From positions 10,778,001-10,842,000 of the forward strand of contig NZ_CP107942.1 of NCBI RefSeq assembly GCF_036053395.1: a stretch of 64,000 nucleotides of DNA, in the 5' to 3' direction. How positions within the stretch are numbered: position 1 is the stretch's first letter; each line of letters begins with the position of its first letter. Below are positions 1 to 7,551 of the stretch, one piece after another. The notes under the pieces were generated by a model. That model saw nothing but the letters and a program-made list of their open reading frames with translations, had not been told where the DNA came from and did not search any database. This DNA is from Actinoplanes sp. NBC_00393. Lineage in GTDB: Bacteria > Actinomycetota > Actinomycetes > Mycobacteriales > Micromonosporaceae. The translations under genes and the position numbers were made by a program.

Positions 1-812
1 TGCTGACCGAGACGGCCGACGGCGTCGAGCGGGAACTGCGCCGCCTCCCCGAGGACGGCGAGCCCCGCTTCGACAACGTGACCGCGGCCGGCGGCGAGCT
101 GTTCTGGACCGAATCGGTGGGCGACCGGCCGGTGGAGATCTGGGCGGCCAAAGGCAGCGACGCACCGCGCAGGCTGACCGCCGACACCGGGAACGTGCTG
201 TTCTACGGCACCCAGCACGACCTCGTGGTGGCCGACGGCCGGGTGCACTGGGCGGCAGGGGACGGCGACGAGAGCACCGAGATCCGTTCGGTGGCGCTGA
301 GCGGTGGGGACGTGCGGGTTCGTACCGAGAAGGGCCAGTGGGCACTCACGGCCTGGCCGTGGCTGACCGACGACGTGGGCGGGCAGGCCGGCACGATCCG
401 GATGCGCCACATGGAGTCCGGCCGGGAGATCAAGGTCGTCTCGTCCGGCGCCGAGTGGCGGATGTGCAGCCCGGCCTGGTGCCGGGTGATGGTGATGTCC
501 GGCGAGGGCCTGGCCCGGATCGATCTGATGCGCCCGGACGGCTCGGACCGGCGGCGGGTCGCCGGTGCCGGCGCGCAGTCCGCGGTCACCGACGTCGCGG
601 TGCTGGACCGGTTCGAGATCCTCTCCGAGTTGCGGCCCGACTCCGACGTGACCGGAACCGCCGGCCTCGTCGTGCACGACCTGGCCACCGGGCGCAGCGT
701 CACTCTGGCGCGGGCGGCCGACCTGGCCGCCACCCGCGACGGAATGCTCTGGTGGTCCACCGGAAATCAGGAGTCGGGGGTCTGGCACACCCTCGATCTG
801 CGCACGGTTTGA
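1..812 (+). CDS. C-terminal part of a beta-propeller-like (TolB/WD40-type) protein, partial
   Basis: The reading frame is open from the first base of the window, so the gene starts upstream; only about 270 C-terminal residues are visible. The sequence shows repeated short beta-rich blocks with W/L-x-W and DG turns (FWTE, VHWAAGDGD, MLWWSTGN near the end), typical of six- or seven-bladed propellers such as TolB-like proteins. No enzyme motif, membrane segment or lipobox is seen in this part. It ends 57 bases before the zinc-uptake operon on the same strand. A role in metal handling could be imagined from the position, but nothing in the visible sequence (no His-rich stretch) supports it. The fold is likely; the function is unknown. 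Confidence 0.6.
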   Translation, partial: LTETADGVERELRRLPEDGEPRFDNVTAAGGELFWTESVGDRPVEIWAAKGSDAPRRLTADTGNVLFYGTQHDLVVADGRVHWAAGDGDESTEIRSVALSGGDVRVRTEKGQWALTAWPWLTDDVGGQAGTIRMRHMESGREIKVVSSGAEWRMCSPAWCRVMVMSGEGLARIDLMRPDGSDRRRVAGAGAQSAVTDVAVLDRFEILSELRPDSDVTGTAGLVVHDLATGRSVTLARAADLAATRDGMLWWSTGNQESGVWHTLDLRTV

Positions 813-869
813 CATATCTGCAATTACGCATGGGAATCAACATATCGTCACCTCGCCATTAGACGATAA
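813..869 (+). promoter_or_regulatory. AT-rich leader of the zinc-uptake operon, possible promoter/operator
   Basis: This short gap is much richer in A/T than its surroundings. It follows a TTGACA hexamer at 809-814 that overlaps the end of the previous gene. ATAT blocks at 814-817 and 842-845 are arranged as a weak imperfect dyad (about 7 of 12 positions match). I could not recognise a canonical Zur box. It is the natural place for control by the ArsR-type protein encoded at the end of the operon, but that is inference. Confidence 0.3.
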
Positions 870-1829
870 ATGGGTGCGGTCATTACCGTCCGTCCCGTGA
901 AATCAATTGCAGGTGTTGTTGCGGTGGTGACGGCTTTTGCTCTCGTGGGCTGCGCTGCGGAAGCCGAAGAGAAAGGTGCCGGAGCCCTCGCGGTGGTTGC
1001 GACGACACCCGAGGTGGCGGACTTCGTACGCAACATCGGCGGCGAACGGGTGAGCGTCACCCAGATCATCAAGCCGAATGTCGACCCGCACGACTACGAG
1101 CCGACGCCCGCCGACATCAAGGCGATCGGCGAGGCGAAAATCGTCGTGAAGAACGGGGTCGGCCTCGAGGAATGGCTGGACCGGACGATCGAGTCGGCCG
1201 GTTTCCAGGGCGCGGTCGTCGATTCCAGCCAGGGCGTGACCCTGCGCGAAGGCGGCCATTCTCATGAGGAGGAAGAGGAAGAGGGGCACGCCGAAGAGGA
1301 GCACGAGCACGATCCGCACATCTGGCACGACCCGCGCAACGCCAAGATCATGGTGACGAACATCGAGAAGGGCCTCGCGGCGGCCGCCCCCGCCGACGCG
1401 GCGAGCTTCACCGCGAACCTCACCGCGTACACGGCGAAGCTCGACAAGCTCGACGCCGACAACGCCGCGGCCCTGGCCAAGCTCACCAACCGCAAGCTGG
1501 TCACCAACCACGACGCCCTCGGCTACTACGTGGACCGCTACGACCTGGAGTTCGTCGGCTCGGTGATCCCCAGCCTGGACACCTCGGCCGAGCTGTCCGC
1601 GAAGCAGCTCGACGACCTGGTCCGCAGGATCCGGGAGACCGGCGTGAAGGCGATCTTCGCCGAGAGCTCACTGCCGGCCAAGACCGCGGAGACCATCGCG
1701 AGCCGGGCCGGCGTCGAGGTGGTTGCGGGAGAGGACGCACTGTACGGCGACAGCCTCGGCCCCGACGGTGCGTACCTGACCGCCGAGGAGCACAACACCC
1801 GGGTCATCGTCGAAGCCCTGGGCGGCTGA
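870..1829 (+). CDS. znuA: Zinc/manganese ABC transporter substrate-binding lipoprotein (ZnuA family)
   Basis: Extracytoplasmic receptor that captures Zn2+ (possibly Mn2+) and hands it to the membrane permeases. The N-terminus is a lipoprotein signal with lipobox LVGC. A His/Glu-rich acidic loop (HSHEEEEEEGHAEEEHEH) at about residues 130-147 is the flexible zinc-sensing loop typical of Zn-specific cluster A-I receptors, and DPHIWHDP next to it supplies a metal ligand; further His come from TNHDALGYY. About 319 residues, normal for the family. The ATG at 870 leaves a long pre-signal segment; the GTG at 897 would give a classic signal peptide, but neither has a strong ribosome-binding site. First gene of a tightly packed operon. 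Metal specificity is inferred from the His loop. Confidence 0.9.
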   Translation: MGAVITVRPVKSIAGVVAVVTAFALVGCAAEAEEKGAGALAVVATTPEVADFVRNIGGERVSVTQIIKPNVDPHDYEPTPADIKAIGEAKIVVKNGVGLEEWLDRTIESAGFQGAVVDSSQGVTLREGGHSHEEEEEEGHAEEEHEHDPHIWHDPRNAKIMVTNIEKGLAAAAPADAASFTANLTAYTAKLDKLDADNAAALAKLTNRKLVTNHDALGYYVDRYDLEFVGSVIPSLDTSAELSAKQLDDLVRRIRETGVKAIFAESSLPAKTAETIASRAGVEVVAGEDALYGDSLGPDGAYLTAEEHNTRVIVEALGG

Positions 1830-1831
1830 GC

Positions 1832-2563
1832 GTGACCGACGCCGCCCTGCAATGTGCCGGGGTCGACGTCGGTTACCAGGGCTCGCCGGTTCTCACCGAC
1901 GTGAACCTCGAGCTGCTGGCCGGCCGTCGTCTGGCGCTGGTCGGCCCGAACGGTGCCGGCAAGTCCACCCTGATCAAAGCCGCCGTCGGGCTCGCCGAGG
2001 TGCTCGGCGGCACCGCCCGGATCTACGGCCGCAGCCCGGAGCGGGGCCGGGAGCTGTGCGGGTACGTCCCCCAGGCCGGCGACCTCGACCCGGACTTCCC
2101 GGTCACCGCCGGGCAGGTGGTGCTGATGGGCCGCTACCGGCGGATCGGCTGGTTCCGGCCGACCGGCGCCGCCGACCGCCGGGCGGCCCGGGACGCGCTG
2201 GAGCAGGTCGGGCTCGCCGAGCACGCCGGGCGCCGGTTCGGCCTGCTCTCGGGCGGGCAGCGGCAGCGCGTGCTGCTGGCCCGGGCGATCGTCGCCGAAC
2301 CCCGGCTGCTGCTGCTCGACGAACCGTTCAACGGGGTCGACGCGGTCAGCCAGGAGACCATCCTCGCGGTGCTTAAGGACCTCACCACGGCCGGCGCCGC
2401 GCTGGTCCTGAGCACCCACGATCTCGTGCTGGCCCGGGAGCTGGCCGACGAGGTCTGCCTGGTCAACGGCCGGCAGTGGGCGGTCGGCGCGCCGGACGAG
2501 GTGCTCACGGCCGGGACGCTGCGCCGCACCTACGGCGAGCACGCGGTGCTGGTGGAACCGTGA
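1832..2563 (+). CDS. znuC: Zinc/manganese ABC transporter ATP-binding protein
   Basis: Cytoplasmic ATPase that powers metal import. The protein has the full ABC set: Walker A GPNGAGKST (about residue 38), Q-loop (VPQAGD), signature LSGGQRQR, Walker B LLLLDEPF and H-loop STHD. Its 243 residues are typical for the ZnuC/MntB/TroB group. The GTG start lies two bases after the receptor gene stop, and its own TGA overlaps the GTG of the first permease (GTGA), which points to translational coupling. Substrate assignment follows the His-rich receptor upstream. Confidence 0.92.
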   Translation: MTDAALQCAGVDVGYQGSPVLTDVNLELLAGRRLALVGPNGAGKSTLIKAAVGLAEVLGGTARIYGRSPERGRELCGYVPQAGDLDPDFPVTAGQVVLMGRYRRIGWFRPTGAADRRAARDALEQVGLAEHAGRRFGLLSGGQRQRVLLARAIVAEPRLLLLDEPFNGVDAVSQETILAVLKDLTTAGAALVLSTHDLVLARELADEVCLVNGRQWAVGAPDEVLTAGTLRRTYGEHAVLVEP

Positions 2564-3390
2564 TCGAGCCGTTCACCGTACCGTTCATGGGCCGTGCCCT
2601 GGCCGAGATCGCACTGCTGGCGCTGATCTGCGGCCCGGTCGGGGTCCTGGTCTTCGCCCGCAAGCTGTCGTTCGTGTCGGACGCCCTGACCCACACGGTG
2701 TTCCCCGGCGTGGTGGTCGGGTTCCTGGCCGGTGGGGTCGACGGGATCTTCCTGGGCGCGCTGGTCGCCGGCCTGCTCACCGCGGTGGTGCTGACCGTGC
2801 TGACCCGCGGCGGCGGGATCACCGACGACGCCTCGACGGCGGTCCTGCTGACGGCCATGTTCTCGATCGGGGTGATCCTGGTGTCGCGGCGCTCGTCGTA
2901 CACCTCGGATCTGACGTCTTTTCTGTTCGGGCGCCTGCTCACAGTGACCGCGCAGCAGATCGCCGAGACCGCCGCGCTCGCCGCGGTGATCCTCGGGCTG
3001 CTGGCCGTCGGGGCCCGGGCCATGCTGTTCCGCGCCTTCGATCCGGCTGCCGCGACGGCCGCCGGGTACCGCGTGTTCCGGCTCGACCTGTGGCTGAACG
3101 TGATCGTCGCGCTGGTCGTGGTGGCCGCGGTCCGGGCCGTCGGGACCATCCTGGTGGTGGCGCTGCTGATCGTGCCGGTGGCGGCGGCCCGCCTGGTCAG
3201 TCACCGGCCGGTCGTGATGGCGCTGCTCGGCAGTGGTCTGGTGCTGCTCGCCGGGTACGCCGGCCTGCTGATCAGCTGGCACGCCTCGGTCAACTACGGG
3301 ATCGCCCTCACCTCGGCCTCCACTGTGGTGCTGGTCCTGGTCGTGGCATACCTGGCCCTGCTCCCGATCGCACGGAGGCGACCCGCGTGA
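2560..3390 (+). CDS. Metal ABC transporter permease, ABC-3 family (first copy)
   Basis: Integral membrane permease of about 276 residues with many hydrophobic segments and the ABC-3 family pattern (FVSDALTHTVFPGVVVG near residue 45, TAAGYRVFRLDLW, VGTILVVALLIVPVAAARL). The start is the GTG at 2560, overlapping the ATPase stop by 4 bases; the frame is open further upstream but that part lies inside the ATPase gene. It is followed by a second, related permease, so the transporter probably uses a heterodimeric membrane pore, as in Tro/Sit systems. Confidence 0.9.
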   Translation: MIEPFTVPFMGRALAEIALLALICGPVGVLVFARKLSFVSDALTHTVFPGVVVGFLAGGVDGIFLGALVAGLLTAVVLTVLTRGGGITDDASTAVLLTAMFSIGVILVSRRSSYTSDLTSFLFGRLLTVTAQQIAETAALAAVILGLLAVGARAMLFRAFDPAAATAAGYRVFRLDLWLNVIVALVVVAAVRAVGTILVVALLIVPVAAARLVSHRPVVMALLGSGLVLLAGYAGLLISWHASVNYGIALTSASTVVLVLVVAYLALLPIARRRPA

Positions 3391-4163
3391 ACCTGGCGAT
3401 CGCGGAGGTCGTTCTCGCCGGCACCCTCGCCGGCCTGGTGGGCGTGCACGTCGTACTGCGCCGGCTGTCCTTCTTCACGATGGCGCTGACCCACGCCACC
3501 TTCCCGGGCGTGGTGATCGCCGCCATCATCGGGGTGGACCTACTGCTCGGCGGCATGGTCGCCGGCGTGGCGGTGGTCCTCGGCGTCGCCGCGCTGAGCC
3601 GGCGGCGCGGCCAGAACGCCACCGCCGCCACCGGTGTGCTGCTCGCGGCCGGGTTCGCGCTCGGCGCCGGTCTGGTGGCGATGCGCAGCGGCTTCAGCCG
3701 GGACCTTTCGTCCTTCCTGGTCGGCTCGATCCTCACGGTGAGTGCCCGGGACCTGGTGATCACGGCCGGCGCGCTCGTGGTGGTCGGCTCGGCGCTGCTG
3801 GTCTTCAACCGGCCGCTGCTGTTCACCGGCTTCGATCCGTCGGGGGCGCGGGCCGCCGGGTACGCCACCGGCGCCTGGACGCTCCTGCTGCTGCTCCTGA
3901 TCGAGATGGTGGTCGTCACGCTGGTGCCCGCGGTCGGCACGATCCTCGCCGTGGCGCTGATCGTCGCCCCGGCGGCCGCGGCCCGGCTGTGGTCCACCCG
4001 TGTCTCGGTGATCACCGGGCTGGCCGTGGTGTTCGCCGTCACGAGCGGGCTGGCCGGGCTCTTCGCCTCGGCCCGGTGGGATCTGGCGGCCGGCGCGAGC
4101 ATCGCCCTGGCCGCGACCGGCACGCTGGTGGTGTCCGCCGTGCTGCGCTGGGTGGTGCGATGA
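3387..4163 (+). CDS. Metal ABC transporter permease, ABC-3 family (second copy)
   Basis: A second ABC-3 permease of about 258 residues, related to the preceding one (FFTMALTHATFPGVVIA corresponds to the first copy's DALTHTVFPGVVV; both have VGTILAVALIV-like segments). The GTG start at 3387 overlaps the previous stop (GTGA), and a GGAGG-type ribosome-binding site lies at 3374-3380. Paired permeases are known in Mn/Zn/Fe systems such as TroCD. Its stop overlaps the ATG of the regulator gene, so all five genes are probably one transcript. Confidence 0.9.
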   Translation: MNLAIAEVVLAGTLAGLVGVHVVLRRLSFFTMALTHATFPGVVIAAIIGVDLLLGGMVAGVAVVLGVAALSRRRGQNATAATGVLLAAGFALGAGLVAMRSGFSRDLSSFLVGSILTVSARDLVITAGALVVVGSALLVFNRPLLFTGFDPSGARAAGYATGAWTLLLLLLIEMVVVTLVPAVGTILAVALIVAPAAAARLWSTRVSVITGLAVVFAVTSGLAGLFASARWDLAAGASIALAATGTLVVSAVLRWVVR

Positions 4164-4474
4164 CCCCGGACCTGCTCGACCGCGCGGTCACCGTGCTGCG
4201 CGGCATGGCCTACGAACACCGGCTGCACATCCTGGTCCTGCTGCGGGACGGCGAGCGGACCGCGGGGGAGTTGTCGGCCACTGTGCCGACCGATCCCACC
4301 GCGGTCGCCCATCACCTGCGCTGCCTGCTCGACGCCCGGCTGGTCAGGCGGCAGCGGCGCGGGCGCAACGTCTTCTACTCGCTGCCCGACGACGCCACCC
4401 GCCACCTGATCAACGAGGTTCTCCGGCACGCCGGAGAAAACGCCGGGAACCTTTCGCGGCCCCGGGCCGACTAA
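4160..4474 (+). CDS. ArsR/SmtB-family metal-sensing repressor
   Basis: A 104-residue winged-helix repressor. The recognition-helix segment (AGELSATVPTDPTAVAHHLRCLLDARLVRRQRRGRNVFYSL) is classic ArsR. The C-terminal helix reads DDATRHLINEVLRHAGE, which resembles the alpha-5 zinc site of SmtB/CzrA (D-x-H...H-x-x-E), though the spacing between the two His is shorter than in SmtB; no alpha-3 CxC motif is present. The ATG overlaps the permease stop (ATGA). It probably senses the metal imported by the operon and regulates it. A repressor of this family at the tail of an uptake operon is unusual, because uptake is normally under Zur, a Fur-family protein. Confidence 0.85.
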   Translation: MTPDLLDRAVTVLRGMAYEHRLHILVLLRDGERTAGELSATVPTDPTAVAHHLRCLLDARLVRRQRRGRNVFYSLPDDATRHLINEVLRHAGENAGNLSRPRAD

Positions 4475-4501
4475 CGGGAGTTCCCGAGCCTGAGGAAGAA
4501 G

Positions 4502-4796
4502 ATGCTGAAGCGCCACGCCGGCCACCGTTCTTGCGCTGTTCGCGCTGACCGGTTGCGCGGACAGCGTCGAAAGCGCCCCCGAGCCGGCGCCGGCCGCTTC
4601 GGCTGCGCTGACCGTGCGGGACCCGTGGGTGAAAGCGGCCGACACCGGCATGACCGCGGCCTTCGGCGACCACCTGATGCTGATGAAGCCGTCCGCGGCC
4701 GTCAAGCTGAGCAGCGGCGACAGCGTCGAGTTCACCGCGATCGCGAAGCCGTTCGCCGGCGCGCAGGAGACCTACGACCCGGGTTCGCGCTCGTGA
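4502..4796 (+). pseudogene. Decayed PCuAC copper chaperone (frameshift plus internal deletion)
   Basis: An ATG at 4502 begins MLKRHA and then, after a frameshift near 4516-4521, the other frame continues ATVLALFALTGC: a lipoprotein signal split across two frames. That second frame carries the PCuAC family pattern (LTVRDPWVKAADTGMTAAFG, then DHLMLMKPS, then SGDSVEFTAIAKPFAGAQETYDPG). About 45 residues normally found between the AAFG and HLMLM blocks, including the first Cu(I) ligands, are missing. The reading frame then runs into the remains of a peroxidase gene. Intact PCuAC proteins carry Cu(I) outside the cell; this copy cannot bind copper normally. Confidence 0.75.
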
Positions 4797-5365
4797 CGAT
4801 CGGCCGGCGGGCACTGCTGACCGACGACGCGGTCCGCCTACGACGCGCTCACCGTCACCCTGGCCCAGCGGATGCTGATCAAGGACACCCGGCCGTTCGC
4901 CGCGGTCCGCTGGGTGCAGCGCGGCTTACGGCGCAGCCCCGGCGTGCACCCGGCCGGCTCGACGGCACCGCGAACCCGCGCGACGCGGCGATGGAGACCG
5001 CGGTCTGGCAGCCCGACGGCAGCACCACGCTGGTGGTTCGCCGGATCCGCGCCGAGATCGAGACGTGGGACCTGCTGAGCGTCGCCGACAAGGAGGCCGC
5101 GGTGGGCCGGTGGATGCGGTCCGGCGCGCCCCTGACCGGTACGGCCGAACACGACGAGGCGCCCGACTCGTTCGGGCGACCCGACAGCAGGCTCGTATTC
5201 GTCTCGTACCAAGCTGACATCACCCGCCAATATCTCCCCATCCAACGGCGGCTCGCCGAGAAGGATCTACTGAACGAATGGACGACACCGATCGGATCCG
5301 CGATTTTCGCCATCCCGCCCGGCTGTTCCGAGGGCGGCTGGATCGGCGAGCGGGTGCTCGGATGA
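4780..5365 (+). pseudogene. Decayed DyP-type (EfeB-like) heme peroxidase
   Basis: Fragments in two or three frames match a DyP-type peroxidase: FALVTIG (first frame), AAVRWVQRG (another frame, about 4903-4926), then LDGTANPRDAAMETAVWQPDG, LVVRRIRAEIETWD, GAPLTGTAEHDE, LVFVSYQADITRQYLPIQRRL and WTTPIGSAIFAIPPG. The N-terminal Tat signal and first domain are absent, and so is the stretch between the EHDE and VSYQAD blocks, which in intact enzymes carries the proximal heme His. The start is fused directly to the PCuAC relic, as expected from one large deletion. Its last bases overlap the copC start (ATGA). Confidence 0.75.
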
Positions 5366-5961
5366 GCGCACCCGTCCGACTCCTGCTGGCGCTGGTCGCC
5401 GCGTTGCTCGTACTGGCGCCGGGCGCCCCGGCCTGGGCGCACAACGCGCTCGCCGAGGCCAGCCCGGCCAAGAAGGCGACCCTGAAGAAGGCGCCCACCG
5501 AGGTGAAGCTGCGGTTCCTGCAGAAGCTGGATCCCGACTACACGACCATCACCGTCAGCTCCGCGGACAAGCAGCAGATGCCCGCCTCGGAGCCCGCGGT
5601 GAAGGGCAGCACCGGGACCATCACGCTGGAGGACACCCTGCCGAACGGCGTCTACACCGTCGCCTACCAGGTCGTCTCCACCGACGGGCACACGGTGAAG
5701 GGCTCGTACGAGTTCACCGTCGCCGACCCGTCCGCCACCGAAGCGCCGTCACCCTCCGCCGCCGCTTCCTCGTCCGCCACCGGAGCGCCGTCACCCTCCG
5801 CCGCCGCTCCCTCGTCAGCTGCCCCGGTGGCCGCCCCATCGGCCGTGGCCGCGACCGAGGAATCGTCCGGCAACGGCACGATCATCGCCATCGTGATCGC
5901 CGTCGTAGTTGTCCTGGCCGGTCTGGCCGGTTTCCTGTACGCCCGTCGCCGTAAGGCGTGA
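5362..5961 (+). CDS. copC: CopC-domain copper-binding protein with C-terminal membrane anchor
   Basis: Extracytoplasmic copper-binding protein of 199 residues: signal peptide ending ...PAWA, mature N-terminal His (AHNALAEASPA, a CopC Cu(II) ligand), a beta-sandwich with VYTVAYQVVSTDGHTVKGSYEF containing the second conserved D/H ligand pair, a Ser/Ala/Pro-rich linker (about 125-165) and a single transmembrane helix followed by RRRK. This is the short CopC-plus-anchor form common in actinomycetes. The ATG at 5362 overlaps the TGA of the upstream peroxidase relic, and its own stop overlaps a GTG just before the next gene. The intact partner suggests copper binding is still under selection. Confidence 0.88.
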   Translation: MSAPVRLLLALVAALLVLAPGAPAWAHNALAEASPAKKATLKKAPTEVKLRFLQKLDPDYTTITVSSADKQQMPASEPAVKGSTGTITLEDTLPNGVYTVAYQVVSTDGHTVKGSYEFTVADPSATEAPSPSAAASSSATGAPSPSAAAPSSAAPVAAPSAVAATEESSGNGTIIAIVIAVVVVLAGLAGFLYARRRKA

Positions 5962-5972
5962 AAGGTCCCGTG

Positions 5973-6689
5973 ATGAAGCAAGCAGTTCTGCGCCGTGCCG
6001 CCGCCGTCTCCGCGATGGCGGCCGCCTTCGTCCTGGCCGTCGCCGGCCCGGCGGCCGCCCACGTGACGGTCAACCCGAGCACCGCCACCCAGGGCGGCTA
6101 CACCAAGGTGTCGTTCCGGGTGCCGAACGAGAGCGACACCGCGTCGACCACCAAGCTCGAGATCAACCTGCCGGAGAACGCCCCGGTCGCGTCCGTCTCG
6201 ATCAAGCCGGTCCCGGGCTGGACCGCGGCGCCGGTGAAGACCAAGCTGGCCACCCCGATCAAGGCGCACGACAGCGAGATCACCGAGGCGGTCACCAAGA
6301 TCACCTGGACCGCGGACAAGGGCGCCGAGATCAAGCCCGGCACGTTCCAGGAGTTCGACGTCTCGCTGGGCCCGCTGCCGGAGACCGACCAGATGGTCTT
6401 CAAGGCGCTGCAGACCTACTCCGACGGCACCGTGGTCCGCTGGATCGACGAGCCGACCACCGACGGCACCGAGCCGGAGAGCCCCGCCCCGGTCCTCAAG
6501 CTCGCCGCGGCCTCCGACGCCTCGACCCCGGCGTCCGCTCCGGCCGAGGCCGACGCTTCCGGCTCCGCCGACGCCGAGGAGAGCAACAGCGGCGCTGCCT
6601 GGGGCATCGCCGGTCTGGTGGCCGGCCTGGCCGGGTTGGTGCTGGGCCTGCTCGCCTACCGCAAGGCCGCGCAGGGCGCCGGCGCCTGA
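5973..6689 (+). CDS. ycnI: YcnI-family (DUF1775) copper-binding membrane-anchored protein
   Basis: About 238 residues: signal peptide, cleavage at AAA-H so that the mature chain starts HVTVNPSTATQGG (the N-terminal His is the Cu ligand of the YcnI mono-histidine brace), a beta-sandwich with VPGW, an Ala/Glu/Ser-rich linker and a C-terminal transmembrane helix (GIAGLVAGLAGLVLGLLAYRK). I chose the ATG at 5973 because AAAGG lies 7 bases upstream; the GTG at 5958 overlaps the copC stop and would add five residues. It is co-transcribed with copC, and together they probably handle extracytoplasmic copper. Confidence 0.88.
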   Translation: MKQAVLRRAAAVSAMAAAFVLAVAGPAAAHVTVNPSTATQGGYTKVSFRVPNESDTASTTKLEINLPENAPVASVSIKPVPGWTAAPVKTKLATPIKAHDSEITEAVTKITWTADKGAEIKPGTFQEFDVSLGPLPETDQMVFKALQTYSDGTVVRWIDEPTTDGTEPESPAPVLKLAAASDASTPASAPAEADASGSADAEESNSGAAWGIAGLVAGLAGLVLGLLAYRKAAQGAGA

Positions 6690-6707
6690 CGCCGGGTCCC
6701 GCAGGCT

Positions 6708-6750
6708 CCAGCCGGGTGCGACGCTGCTGCCCAGCGCCGCACCCGGCTGG
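6708..6750. terminator. Rho-independent-like hairpin after the copper operon
   Basis: A perfect 13-bp inverted repeat (CCAGCCGGGTGCG at 6708-6720 and its complement at 6738-6750) with a 17-base loop starts 19 bases after the ycnI stop. There is no T-tract, as is usual in high-GC actinomycetes. It can serve both the copper operon and the convergent acetyltransferase gene. Confidence 0.7.
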
Positions 6751-6803
6751 CTCTCATGGCTGTTTCGGCGGCCGCCGGCCAGCCCTCGGAGCCGGCCTGG
6801 TGA

Positions 6804-7367
6804 CTAGCGGGACGCGCTGAGCGGCAGCGCGCGCACCAGCATCCGGTGGGAACGCCAGCCCGGGAACGGCACGAGGTCGCCGACATGCTCGAAGCGCAGC
6901 CGCTGCAGGGCGCCCCAGACCCGGGTGTTGGTCTCGGTCACCGCCAGCGACACGCGTTCCTCGGGGCGCTGCCCCAGAAGATCACTCATCATCCGTACGC
7001 CCAGACGGTGCTTACGGAATTCCGGAAGCACGAAGGCCTCGCACACGGCGAAGGTGCGGCCCGCCCACTCGACCGCGAGGTCCGGGTCCGTGGCGTCGGT
7101 CAGGTCACGCCACCACAGGGTCTCCGCGGGCAGCGGGCAGCCCATCACGGTGCCGACCATCTCACCGTCGACGTAACCGACTGCGGCCTGGAAACCCGGC
7201 GCCTCCGCGGTCCAGATCAGGCGCTCCTCCACGGTGGGGATGCTGTGGTCGAGAAGATGCAGGTCAGCGGCGTGCACCCGGCGGTAGACCGCGGCCAGCG
7301 CCTCGATGTCGACCTTGTCGGTGATCTCCACCGTGCTCTCTTCGTACACGGCGTGTTCCTGAGTCAT
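6804..7367 (-). CDS. GNAT-family N-acetyltransferase, probably iron-regulated
   Basis: A 187-residue single-domain acetyltransferase. The GNAT core is visible as ...FAVCEAFVLPEFRKHRLGVRMMSDLL (beta-4 and the acetyl-CoA pyrophosphate loop; the usual Q/RxxGxG/A appears as RKHRLGV) followed by VSLAVTETNTRVWGALQRLRFEHVGDL (the N-terminal-to-motif-B Asn and LRF). The substrate cannot be told. A perfect 19-bp iron box lies 17 bases upstream of the ATG, so expression is probably repressed by an IdeR/DmdR-type regulator when iron is sufficient. A siderophore or iron-stress function is a reasonable inference but no siderophore gene is nearby. Confidence 0.82.
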   Translation of the reverse strand: MTQEHAVYEESTVEITDKVDIEALAAVYRRVHAADLHLLDHSIPTVEERLIWTAEAPGFQAAVGYVDGEMVGTVMGCPLPAETLWWRDLTDATDPDLAVEWAGRTFAVCEAFVLPEFRKHRLGVRMMSDLLGQRPEERVSLAVTETNTRVWGALQRLRFEHVGDLVPFPGWRSHRMLVRALPLSASR

Positions 7368-7383
7368 AGTTGATCCATCCTGA

Positions 7384-7402
7384 TTAGGTAAGCCTTACCT
7401 AA
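7384..7402 (-). promoter_or_regulatory. Iron box (IdeR/DmdR1/DtxR operator)
   Basis: TTAGGTAAGCCTTACCTAA is a perfect 9-1-9 palindrome and agrees closely with the actinobacterial IdeR/DmdR consensus TTAGGTTAGGCTAACCTAA. It lies 17 bases upstream of the acetyltransferase start on the minus strand, where a bound repressor would block the promoter or start. No convincing gene begins on the plus strand side (7403-7551), so the target is taken to be the acetyltransferase. Confidence 0.88.
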
Positions 7403-7551
7403 ACAGATGGTCTCACAAGCTACCCACAGGTTCGTCAGCGCGGCTTACCGAACATTCAGGCGGACGAAGAGCGAAAGCGGATGCAATGCCCTGCCCTGCG
7501 CTCCGCTCCGGCGAGCGCCGAGGTCGCCGCCCGCCTGCCGGCAGGTCCGCG

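Noticed and set aside
1..812. AztD-type zinc chaperone assignment for the partial beta-propeller gene
   Set aside because: The position next to a zinc operon is suggestive, but the visible part has no His-rich metal motif and the gene is incomplete.
813..869. A canonical Zur box upstream of the zinc operon
   Set aside because: Only a weak imperfect ATAT dyad was found; it does not match the actinobacterial Zur consensus well enough to call.
7403..7551. A plus-strand gene of about 66 residues next to the iron box
   Set aside because: No ribosome-binding site, Arg/Ala/Pro-rich translation without a recognisable fold, and it runs into the coding region of the MmcQ-like gene on the other strand.
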